Source: Vibrio algivorus (GTDB lineage Bacteria > Pseudomonadota > Gammaproteobacteria > Enterobacterales > Vibrionaceae). Taken from it: a stretch of DNA of 64,000 nt. The notes below the pieces were generated by a model that did no database searches, was not told the origin of the DNA, and saw nothing but the letters and a program-made list of their open reading frames with translations. The position numbers were made by a program, and so were the translations under genes. This document shows positions 25,181-32,983 of the stretch, in pieces. The stretch is from positions 1,612,001 through 1,676,000 of the forward strand of contig NZ_AP018678.1 in assembly GCF_002218005.2 (NCBI RefSeq), written 5' to 3'. Every line of letters begins with the position of its first letter. Within the stretch, counting starts at the first letter, position 1.

Positions 25181-26116
25181 ATGCGAGTCGTACTAGGCCC
25201 GATGGAAGGTGTACTTGACCATTTAATGCGCGAATTACTGACTGACATTAATGATTATGATCTCTGTGTGACTGAGTTTGTTCGCGTGGTCGATCAATTA
25301 TTACCAGAACATGTTTTTACTCGTTTATGCCCAGAGCTATTCCAAGGTTCAAAAACTCGCTCAGGAACGCCTGTTAGGCTACAACTGCTTGGGCAAAATC
25401 CTAACTGGATGGCAGAAAATGCCGTGCGCGCTGTTGAACTGGGCTCACAGGGCATCGACCTTAACTTTGGTTGTCCTGCTAAAATGGTCAATAAAAGTAA
25501 AGGTGGAGCCGCACTACTCCAACACCCTGAATTAATCTATCAAATTGTTGACGCTTGTCGTAAAGCCGTACCGAATAATATTGTGGTCTCAGCCAAAATT
25601 CGCTTAGGTTGGGAAGACCCACAAGATTGTTTTGAAATTGCCGATGCTATACAGCAAGCCGGTGCCGATGAATTAACAGTACATGGTCGTACCAAGATGG
25701 GAGGCTATAAAGCCAGTGAAATTAAATGGGAATATATTGAGCAGATAAAACAGCGTTGTCAGATACCTGTTATTGCCAACGGCGAGATTTGGAATTACCA
25801 GGATGGGCAAGCTTGCCTTGAAAAAACGAAAGCAGACGCTTTAATGGTCTGCCGAGGAGCTTTCAATCTACCCAATTTGGGAAATGTAGTAAAATATAAC
25901 GAAAACGCGATGCCTTGGAAGCAAGTCGTTGATCTCATGCTCAACTACTCTGAGTTTGAAATCGAAGGGGACAAGGGTCTGTACTACCCTAACAGAATCA
26001 AGCAATGGCTTTCTTATTTACGTCATGAATACGCACAAGCTGATGATTTATTCCGCAATATCCGACGCTATAACAAAGCGCAACCTATCGTAGACTATAT
26101 AAAATCCATTCATTGA
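25181..26116 (+). CDS. dusC: tRNA-dihydrouridine(16) synthase DusC
   Basis: DusC reduces uridine 16 of tRNAs to dihydrouridine using FMN. The 311-residue TIM-barrel protein begins MRVVLGPMEGVLDHLMREL and contains the catalytic cysteine in NFGCPAKMVNKSKGG (near residue 100), the HGRTK motif and IANGEIW. Its similarity to E. coli DusC extends over the full length, including the C-terminal helical domain (RIKQWLSYLRHEY). It is monocistronic and convergent with the diguanylate cyclase gene, 18 bases away. Confidence 0.95.
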   Translation: MRVVLGPMEGVLDHLMRELLTDINDYDLCVTEFVRVVDQLLPEHVFTRLCPELFQGSKTRSGTPVRLQLLGQNPNWMAENAVRAVELGSQGIDLNFGCPAKMVNKSKGGAALLQHPELIYQIVDACRKAVPNNIVVSAKIRLGWEDPQDCFEIADAIQQAGADELTVHGRTKMGGYKASEIKWEYIEQIKQRCQIPVIANGEIWNYQDGQACLEKTKADALMVCRGAFNLPNLGNVVKYNENAMPWKQVVDLMLNYSEFEIEGDKGLYYPNRIKQWLSYLRHEYAQADDLFRNIRRYNKAQPIVDYIKSIH

Positions 26117-26134
26117 TAATTAGTCTACTTAATA

Positions 26135-27619
26135 TTAATCAATGACGACTTGGTTTTTACCCATTTTTTTCGCAGTATAAAGCTTATCATCCGCCTCTTT
26201 AAGGAGCTGTTCTAAGCCAGTGTTTTGACTCGTTAGCTTAATCGCAAAACCAGCTGAAATAGTATAGCCTTGCTCAATAACCTTAGTAGACGTTGAGCCA
26301 ATTTCCGATTGAATACGTTGAATCGCTTCAATCATTTTATCTGCATCAGTGCCTTGCATATATAAAACAAACTCTTCACCGCCAAAGCGTGCGACCACAT
26401 CGCTCGATCTTGAGTTTCGATTTAAGCAATTAGCAACACCACAAATCACATCATCACCGACATCATGCCCAAAAGCATCATTAATCTTTTTGAAGTCATC
26501 AATATCAAAAACCGCTAGCCCTTCATATTTTTGGTTATCAAAGCTTTTATAAGCAACTTCAAAACCTCGGCGATTTAACAAAGAAGTCAAAGGATCACGT
26601 TGTGATAAATCTTTAAAATGCTTTCTTTCATTAGTAATTTTTATGTATATCAAACTAATGACTAGAACGGCATATAGAGCAAGCAACATAAAAAGAGAAG
26701 GGGCGCTATTAACTAAGAAACTATGAATTTCATGTGACCACTGCCAATTAAAGTACATCATCTGATTGGTCTTAACACCATCAATCCATAAGGTGCGTGG
26801 CATCCATGCATTACTAGGTAGAACCGCATCATTAAGGTTTATAAACTGAATTCGTTCCCCAATCGAAGAGCCTTCTGTATAGAGTTTAGAAACCAAAACA
26901 TCGAGCGCCACTACACCATGGAATTCATTTTCATCAAATAATCCAGCTGAAATAATTAAGATTTTATTATCGGTAGCAATGTCCTTTACTGGCCCATTAA
27001 TACGAATAGAACTTATGCCACTTTTAGCTTCCTGCCAATATTCACGCTGTTGAACAATACTGACAGTATTTTGGTGCATATGATCGACCATATGAGCTGG
27101 TGAAGCAATTAGGTAACCTTTAGGCGAAAGGTAATATAAACCTAAAATATAGTCTTCAATGCCATTCACAAATGAAAAATTAGGCGCTAATACCAACTTG
27201 CTTTCAATATCTTTATATAAGTCAGATCCGGGCTCACACCCTTCAGCGAACGCTTTAGCGGCATAATCAAGCTTTAAAACTTCACGAGCATCTGCACGAT
27301 AGGCTGATTGAATTTTACGACTCTTTGGCAACCACAAACATAAACCATCAGCTCCCATTTCTTGCGTATGTAAATCATGTTTACTAATTTGATGAAGATG
27401 CTCATCTTGATCATTAAAATACAATGCAAAACTATAGTTCATGCCACTAAGCAACTTAACCGAGTGCTCAATATTACGGCTAATACTGTTATATTCTACG
27501 TTCAAATCTTTATTTATATCTTTGGCGTAGCCTGTAACAATAAAAGCTAATATTGTCATAGCTAGAATCAGAGGGACTAAAAAAACAACTTTGAATGTTA
27601 GGCGAGAACGATAAACCAT
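26135..27619 (-). CDS. membrane diguanylate cyclase with periplasmic sensor
   Basis: The 494-residue protein should make the second messenger cyclic di-GMP. It has an N-terminal membrane segment (about residues 9-30), a periplasmic region of about 280 residues that looks like a Cache-type ligand sensor, a second membrane segment (about 306-328, FMLLALYAVLVISLIYI) and a C-terminal GGDEF domain. The active-site motif is GGEEF (about 413-417), with the RxxD inhibitory site (RSSD) five residues upstream, so feedback inhibition by its product is expected. No EAL domain is present. The ligand is unknown, and the gene has no functional neighbours. Confidence 0.9.
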   Translation of the reverse strand: MVYRSRLTFKVVFLVPLILAMTILAFIVTGYAKDINKDLNVEYNSISRNIEHSVKLLSGMNYSFALYFNDQDEHLHQISKHDLHTQEMGADGLCLWLPKSRKIQSAYRADAREVLKLDYAAKAFAEGCEPGSDLYKDIESKLVLAPNFSFVNGIEDYILGLYYLSPKGYLIASPAHMVDHMHQNTVSIVQQREYWQEAKSGISSIRINGPVKDIATDNKILIISAGLFDENEFHGVVALDVLVSKLYTEGSSIGERIQFINLNDAVLPSNAWMPRTLWIDGVKTNQMMYFNWQWSHEIHSFLVNSAPSLFMLLALYAVLVISLIYIKITNERKHFKDLSQRDPLTSLLNRRGFEVAYKSFDNQKYEGLAVFDIDDFKKINDAFGHDVGDDVICGVANCLNRNSRSSDVVARFGGEEFVLYMQGTDADKMIEAIQRIQSEIGSTSTKVIEQGYTISAGFAIKLTSQNTGLEQLLKEADDKLYTAKKMGKNQVVID

Positions 27620-27767
27620 TTGAAAAATAAAAACCTAGGTGAATGACATCCAAAAAATAGAACGTCATTCTACACTATCAGGTTAAGGTCAGTAAAAAGA
27701 AATTACTCCCCATATCAATAATAAATAAACATCGATAAGAGGAGTAAATTAAATTGTAGATCTAAAT

Positions 27768-28562
27768 TTAACCTAGTAACAAGCTATCGTCCGAGAGTTC
27801 TTCTCCCCTCACTTTACTAAACATCTCGAGTAAATCTGATACTTGCATACCTTGTCGTTTGTCACTTTCGACATCAAGTACAATTTCACCTTGGTGCAGC
27901 ATGATAGTTCTATCACCACAATCTAAAGCATCTTTCATCGAATGGGTCACCATCATGGCAGTGAGATCAAACTCTTTAATTACCGTTTTGGTTAAATCAA
28001 TCACAAAAGCAGCCATTCGCGGATCTAACGCAGCGGTATGCTCATCAAGAAGCAGCAATTTACTATCAGATAGCGTTGCCATAATCAGACTGACTGCTTG
28101 ACGTTGGCCACCAGAAAGCAAGCCAATATTGTCACCTAAGCGATCTTCAAGTCCCAAACCTAAGATACTGATTCGCTCTTGAAATAACTTACGGCGTTTA
28201 TTCGTGAGCGCCATAGTCCAACCTCGACGCTTACCACGCATATAAGCAATTGCCATATTTTCTTCGATAGTCAGATCGCCACAAGTTCCAGCCAGTGGAT
28301 CTTGAAAGACTCTTGCACACATATTGGCTCTTTGATCAACTGAACGTTTTGTCACATCAACATTATCAATAATGACATTACCGCCAATCATTGGCGTTTC
28401 ACCCGTCACGGCACCCAGTAAAGTCGATTTACCTGCACCATTGGAGCCTATCACTGTCAAAAATTGATGCTGAGGAACGTTCAGTGATACTTTTCTTAAC
28501 GCTTTATTTTCAAGAACCGTACCCGGGTTAAATGTCACTTCAATATTCTTGAGCTCAATCAT
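27768..28562 (-). CDS. ABC transporter ATP-binding protein (TrpZ-like)
   Basis: This 264-residue ATPase has Walker A GSNGAGKST, signature LSGGQRQ and Walker B LLLLDEHTAALD (Glu replaced in context as DEH, with His where many have P). It powers the uptake system formed with the two genes upstream. Its start codon overlaps the permease stop by 4 bases (ATGA), so translation is coupled. The family is the one described with the TrpXYZ tryptophan importer of streptococci; the substrate here is not proven by sequence. Confidence 0.88.
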   Translation of the reverse strand: MIELKNIEVTFNPGTVLENKALRKVSLNVPQHQFLTVIGSNGAGKSTLLGAVTGETPMIGGNVIIDNVDVTKRSVDQRANMCARVFQDPLAGTCGDLTIEENMAIAYMRGKRRGWTMALTNKRRKLFQERISILGLGLEDRLGDNIGLLSGGQRQAVSLIMATLSDSKLLLLDEHTAALDPRMAAFVIDLTKTVIKEFDLTAMMVTHSMKDALDCGDRTIMLHQGEIVLDVESDKRQGMQVSDLLEMFSKVRGEELSDDSLLLG

Positions 28563-29458
28563 AAAGCCCCCTTGGCTGCACGCTTGGCTTTCATATTGCT
28601 TTTAATTTTCGGCGCAACCAAAGCTGCCGCAACCAAAATAGCCGTCACTAAATTTAAATCTGATGCTTGCATACCAAACATACCAGTATTAAGCGCAAAC
28701 TGGATTGCAATACGGTACAAAACAGAACCGACTATAACAGCAACAACTGCTACCCATATCTTACGACTAGGAATCAATGTCTGACCAAGAATAACAGCCG
28801 CCAAACCAACGACTATTGTCCCCACCCCAGAAGTCACATCTGCAAAGCCATTGGTTTGAGCTAAAACTGCGCCTGCAAAACCAACCAGCCCATTTGAAAG
28901 AGCTAAGCCAAAATACGTATAAAAACCAGTACTTGCACCTTGTGCTGCAACCATTCGAGCATTAACACCTGTCGCTCTTAAAGCAAGGCCAAAATCACTA
29001 TTAAGTAAACGAATAATAATTAATGCCGAAATGATAACGATAATTGCCACTGCTAAAGGACGAACAAACAAAGTGCCAGCGAAAGCATCTAATGGCGTAA
29101 ATATCGTTTCTTCACCTAGCAGGGATAAGTTGGGTCTTCCCATGATACGTATGTTAATCGAGAAAGCCGCTAACATAGTCAAAATAGAGGCAAGTAAATG
29201 CAAAATTCCACAACGTACCGCGAGAAAAGCCGTAACTAACCCACTCATCCCACCAACAACAAATGCCATTGCTGTCGCGATCCACGGGTTAACACCAGAC
29301 ACCAATGCTGCCGCAGCAACCGCGGCCCCCATAGGAAAACTACCATCCACCGTTAGATCAGGAAAATCTAAAACTCGAAAAGTAAGGTAAACACCTAGTG
29401 CAACTAAACCATAAACTAGGCCTAGTTCTAAAGCGCCATAAAAGGCAAAAGCAGACAT
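28559..29458 (-). CDS. ABC transporter permease (TrpY-like, LivH-type fold)
   Basis: This inner-membrane permease has eight or nine hydrophobic segments and begins MSAFAFYGALELGLVYGLVA. The VYLTFRVLDFPDLTVDGSFP segment is characteristic of permeases that partner with ABC_sub_bind family lipoproteins or periplasmic binders. I chose the ATG at 29458, which follows GAGGGAG; an ATG at 29491 would add 11 residues. It lies between the binding protein gene and the ATPase gene in one operon. Confidence 0.88.
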   Translation of the reverse strand: MSAFAFYGALELGLVYGLVALGVYLTFRVLDFPDLTVDGSFPMGAAVAAAALVSGVNPWIATAMAFVVGGMSGLVTAFLAVRCGILHLLASILTMLAAFSINIRIMGRPNLSLLGEETIFTPLDAFAGTLFVRPLAVAIIVIISALIIIRLLNSDFGLALRATGVNARMVAAQGASTGFYTYFGLALSNGLVGFAGAVLAQTNGFADVTSGVGTIVVGLAAVILGQTLIPSRKIWVAVVAVIVGSVLYRIAIQFALNTGMFGMQASDLNLVTAILVAAALVAPKIKSNMKAKRAAKGAL

Positions 29459-29585
29459 AAATACTCCCTCGCTGCTTACTATTACCAGCATTTTACTGCC
29501 AGTAACAAAATCCCCAATTCAATTTGGAGAATACAATCCAATATTAAAGGCGGCTAAACTAAACTTAGCCGCTCTATCAATAACC

Positions 29586-30554
29586 TTACTTTTTATATAC
29601 TTCAGCACGATCCAAGATCGATTGAGGAATCTCAATCCCAAGTTTATCCGCTGATTGCTGATTGATAATTAAATCGGAAGCTTTGGCTACGGTGACTGGC
29701 AGGTCTGTAGGTTTTTTACCTTCAAGAATCGCTGCAACATAATCAGCCGTTTGAACACCAACTTGATAGTAATCTGCACCAAGACCAATCACTGCACCAC
29801 TTTCAATATAAGTAGTTGAAGCTGCAAAAACTGGTTTCTTCGCTTGATTAGCAGCAGCAACCATACCATCAATAGCACTCGCAACTGTGTTATCGATCAT
29901 CGCGTAAATCACATCGGATTTTGCCACAATAGCTTGAGTCGCCGATTGAACATCCGCACTCTTCAATGCTGTACTTTCAATAATTTGAACATTACGAGTT
30001 TTTGCTTCCGCTTTAAGCAAATTAATCAAAGCAACCGCATTCGCTTCACCTGGGTTATACACCACACCAATAGTTTTCAAATTGGGAAGCAGCTCTTTCA
30101 TTAAGTCAATATGTTGACCTACCGGAGAGAGGTCAGAAAGGCCTGTTACGTTGCCAGAAGGGTTATCAAGGCTTTTAACTAACTTAGCCTCTACAGGGTC
30201 AGTCACTGCTGTAAATACAATAGGAATATTCTTGGTGGTTGCTGCTAATGCTTGAGCAGAGGGGGTAGCAATACCAACGAGTACATCAGCACCTTCACCA
30301 ACAAATTGACGGGCAATCTGAGAAGCAATGGCAGGGTTACCTTGAGCAGTACGATATTCAAACTCTAAGTTTTTACCTTCTTCATATCCTTTCGCTTTTA
30401 AACCATCAATTAATCCATTACGCGATGCATCAAGCGCCGGATGTTCAACGATTTGTGAAACTGATACTTTGTAAGTTTCAGCCATAGCACCTGTGGTAGT
30501 AAGTAACGCCGCACCTGCAAAAATTGCACTTGCGAAAAGTTGTTTTGCTTTCAT
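29586..30554 (-). CDS. ABC transporter substrate-binding protein (TrpX/ABC_sub_bind family)
   Basis: The product is a periplasmic binding protein that captures a small ligand for the permease and ATPase encoded downstream. It has a Sec signal peptide (MKAKQLFASAIFAGAALLTT, cleavage likely after GAMA) and a two-lobed periplasmic-binding fold with segments such as VGIATPSAQALAATT and TDPVEAKLV typical of PF04392. The ATG at 30554 has a strong AAGGAGT sequence and gives a normal signal peptide; an ATG at 30575 would add seven residues. Known members bind tryptophan or related aromatic amino acids, but no aromatic pathway gene lies nearby. Confidence 0.88.
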   Translation of the reverse strand: MKAKQLFASAIFAGAALLTTTGAMAETYKVSVSQIVEHPALDASRNGLIDGLKAKGYEEGKNLEFEYRTAQGNPAIASQIARQFVGEGADVLVGIATPSAQALAATTKNIPIVFTAVTDPVEAKLVKSLDNPSGNVTGLSDLSPVGQHIDLMKELLPNLKTIGVVYNPGEANAVALINLLKAEAKTRNVQIIESTALKSADVQSATQAIVAKSDVIYAMIDNTVASAIDGMVAAANQAKKPVFAASTTYIESGAVIGLGADYYQVGVQTADYVAAILEGKKPTDLPVTVAKASDLIINQQSADKLGIEIPQSILDRAEVYKK

Positions 30555-30644
30555 CTTGACTCCTTGATTCAGCAATAAATGTTGTGTTTATACCCTAGTT
30601 ATCTGGGTAATTTTATTATTAATATCCCGACAGAGCTCCCTGTC

Positions 30645-30796
30645 ATATACCCAAAGTACAAAGTAATTAGGTACAGTGAGATGACAAGTGAATAAGATCC
30701 CATGAGCATAGCTCGCCCATGACTTTCTTTATAAAAAGACAGGGGGTGAATAAACGCTGTCAACAAAACTGCACCTTCAAGTACGAAGGGGGATAG
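30645..30796 (+). repeat. ERIC-like element, full length
   Basis: Between the ABC operon and yfbV lies a stretch starting atacccaaagta and ending acttcaagtacgaagggg in degenerate form. The interior contains gtgaataagatccc, gagcata and gacagggggtgaataaacgc, matching the two halves of the ERIC repeat core (GTGAATCCCCAGGAGC and GACTGGGGTGAGCG). ERIC elements are known in vibrios. This copy is about 150 bases, slightly longer than the 127-base standard, and has diverged. Confidence 0.7.
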
Positions 30797-30850
30797 ACAT
30801 ATTCTTACCAGTTAATCTATATAAAAGGAAGTAACAGATAGCAAAATATC

Positions 30851-30886
30851 AACAAAGCCCTAATAACTAATTACTAGGGCTTTGTT
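30851..30886. terminator. terminator downstream of yfbV
   Basis: AACAAAGCCCTA and TAGGGCTTTGTT form a perfect 12-bp stem with a 12-base loop. It lies 30 bases past the yfbV stop on the minus strand, where the following T-run is short; the plus-strand side has TTGTTC. Confidence 0.75.
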
Positions 30887-30915
30887 TTGTTCATTATGAG
30901 AAGTGATTTAAAAAG

Positions 30916-31365
30916 CTAAAACCAACGTTCCAGTGCGGTTTCATCAAGTTGACGAAACGCTCTCTTAAGCATAGAAGCTAGCTCTTTATAACGAGGATTA
31001 GATTTTATTGGCTCTTGCGCTGCGCCAGATTCCGCCACTTTTTGATATAACTCTCTATACCAATTAGCAAGGCTTGGCGGCAATACAGTATTAGAGCGAG
31101 TACCAAGCCACCAAATTCCTTGCAAAGGTAGGCTAATCGCAAATAAAGCGATTACAATGGCTTGCGGCATTGCATTGTAATTTTGCAAGCTCATTTGCAG
31201 TAATACACTTATTGCTGCAACGGCAGGCATAGCTTTAATACCAAACTTAGTTGCTTTTATTATACGTTGCTCAGGAAACATAGGAGCAAGTTCTTTACGA
31301 ACCGGCCAAAGATCCATGTATTGCTGGCCATCTTTAAAACGGTGAATAAACCCTGTTTGACTCAT
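30916..31365 (-). CDS. yfbV: UPF0208 membrane protein YfbV
   Basis: YfbV is a small inner-membrane protein of unsettled role, linked in E. coli to insulation of the Ter macrodomain. The 149-residue product has two hydrophobic segments (about residues 41-85, AMPAVAAISVLLQM and AIVIALFAISLPLQGIWWLG) and the conserved YKELASMLKRAFRQLDETAL tail. The ATG at 31365 has GGGAGGG just upstream and fits the family; the ATG at 31380 would add five residues. It is divergent from ackA, exactly as in E. coli. Confidence 0.93.
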   Translation of the reverse strand: MSQTGFIHRFKDGQQYMDLWPVRKELAPMFPEQRIIKATKFGIKAMPAVAAISVLLQMSLQNYNAMPQAIVIALFAISLPLQGIWWLGTRSNTVLPPSLANWYRELYQKVAESGAAQEPIKSNPRYKELASMLKRAFRQLDETALERWF

Positions 31366-31694
31366 AAGCCCTCCCGCCAACTAAAATAAAACAACAAAAA
31401 ATCAACAAAAACTGTAATAAAATTGACTAAAGTTAATATTCATTAAAAATTTTTTGTTATCTTAGGATATAATCGTTATCCTTTGCGCACTTTTATAATC
31501 TCAGTTGCTTGATTACAAAGCAAACCGAGAATTGTGTCGCATTAAATCAATTTTATCGCCTTTGCTTCTTATGCAAAAAGCACCAAAAGCAAGGCATATT
31601 TAAAGAATAATACGTTGATCCCCGATTGTCGTCTATTCTTGAAATTGTTTTATTTCATTACAGTCATTTTTTGAACGAATACAGGTATTCACTC
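31366..31694. promoter_or_regulatory. yfbV-ackA divergent intergenic region
   Basis: This AT-rich gap holds the ackA promoter(s). TATAAT at 31468-31473 is a good -10 box without a clear -35. The run gttaatattcattaa (about 31432-31446) resembles an ArcA-type site, which would fit redox control of acetate metabolism, but this is weak. No gene is seen; an in-frame ATG at 31626 would extend ackA by 23 atypical residues and is rejected. Confidence 0.4.
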
Positions 31695-32891
31695 ATGTCA
31701 AAGCTAGTCCTAGTTTTAAACTGCGGTAGTTCTTCACTAAAATTTGCAATCGTTGATGCGGAATCTGGCGATGAGCTTCTAACCGGCCTTTCTGAATGTT
31801 TAGGTCTTCCAGAAGCACGTATTAAATGGAAACTAGATGGAAAGCATGAAGCTCAACTTGGTAACGGTGCAGCACACGCTGAAGCGTTAAAATTCATCGT
31901 GGACACTATTCTGGCTTCTAAACCAGAACTAGGTGAAGGTCTTGGTGCTATCGGTCACCGTGTTGTGCATGGCGGCGAACAATTCACATCTTCTGTATTA
32001 ATCGATGATGGCGTAATGAAAGGTATCGAAGATTGCATTACCCTTGCACCACTTCATAACCCTGCAGCAATTGCTGGTATCGAAGCGGCTAAAATCGCTT
32101 TCCCTGGTTTGAAAAACGTGGCTGTATTTGATACTGCATTCCACCAAACAATGCCAGAAGAGGCATACCTATATGCGCTTCCTTACAACCTATACAAAGA
32201 AAATGGCATCCGTCGCTACGGTATGCACGGTACTTCTCACCTATTCATTACTCGTGAAGTAGCGAACCTACTGGATAAACCAGAAAACGAAGTAAATATC
32301 ATTAACTGTCACCTAGGTAACGGCGCATCAGTTTGTGCAGTTAAGAATGGTCAATCAGTTGATACTTCAATGGGTCTAACTCCACTTGAAGGTCTAGTAA
32401 TGGGTACGCGTTGTGGCGATATCGACCCTGCAATCATCTTCCACATGCATGATGCTCTTGGCTACTCTGTTGAACAAATCAATACAATCCTAACCAAAGA
32501 GTCTGGTTTACAAGGTCTAACTCAAGTGACTTCTGATTGTCGTTTCGTTGAAGACAACTACCAAGACAAACCAGAAGCTGCTCGTGCAATGAACGTATTC
32601 TGTCACCGTCTTGCTAAATACATTGCAGGCTACACAGCGACTCTTGATGGCCGTTTAGATGCCATCGTATTTACTGGTGGCATCGGTGAAAACTCTGGCC
32701 CTATCCGTCAACTCGTTCTTGAGCGTCTTGCTCTTTTAGGTGTTGAAGTTGATAGCGAGAAAAACCTTGCCGCTCGCTTCGGTGGTGAAGGTGTGATCAC
32801 TTCAGACAACAGCCGTGTGCCAGCGATGGTTATTTCAACCAATGAAGAATTGGTTATCGCTGAAGATACAGCTCGTCTAGCGGGTCTTTAA
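31695..32891 (+). CDS. ackA: acetate kinase
   Basis: AckA converts acetyl-phosphate and ADP to acetate and ATP, the second step of acetate overflow. The 398-residue product begins MSKLVLVLNCGSSSLKFA (phosphate-binding loop NCGSSSLK) and has the catalytic Arg/Asp region (GHRVVHGGE), VFDTAFHQTMP, HLGNGASV and FTGGIGENS. The start at 31695 matches the E. coli protein. A hairpin at 32897 separates it from pta, so some messages may stop there. Confidence 0.98.
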   Translation: MSKLVLVLNCGSSSLKFAIVDAESGDELLTGLSECLGLPEARIKWKLDGKHEAQLGNGAAHAEALKFIVDTILASKPELGEGLGAIGHRVVHGGEQFTSSVLIDDGVMKGIEDCITLAPLHNPAAIAGIEAAKIAFPGLKNVAVFDTAFHQTMPEEAYLYALPYNLYKENGIRRYGMHGTSHLFITREVANLLDKPENEVNIINCHLGNGASVCAVKNGQSVDTSMGLTPLEGLVMGTRCGDIDPAIIFHMHDALGYSVEQINTILTKESGLQGLTQVTSDCRFVEDNYQDKPEAARAMNVFCHRLAKYIAGYTATLDGRLDAIVFTGGIGENSGPIRQLVLERLALLGVEVDSEKNLAARFGGEGVITSDNSRVPAMVISTNEELVIAEDTARLAGL

Positions 32892-32896
32892 TACTT

Positions 32897-32927
32897 AACA
32901 GGCTAACTTTACGTTAGCCTGTTTTCT
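32897..32927 (+). terminator. hairpin between ackA and pta
   Basis: AACAGGCTAAC and GTTAGCCTGTT form a perfect 11-bp stem with a TTTAC loop, followed by TTCTTTT. It is a good intrinsic terminator located 6 bases after the ackA stop and 57 before pta, so it probably attenuates rather than fully blocks transcription into pta. Confidence 0.85.
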
Positions 32928-32983
32928 TTTATGACTGTGTATTTTCTACCCAGTCACTTTCAATAGTTAGAGGAAATAATTCT

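Noticed and set aside
31626..31694. Upstream ATG extension of ackA
   Set aside because: The 23 extra residues do not fit AckA, whose N-terminus MSKLVLVLNCGSSSLKF starts at 31695.
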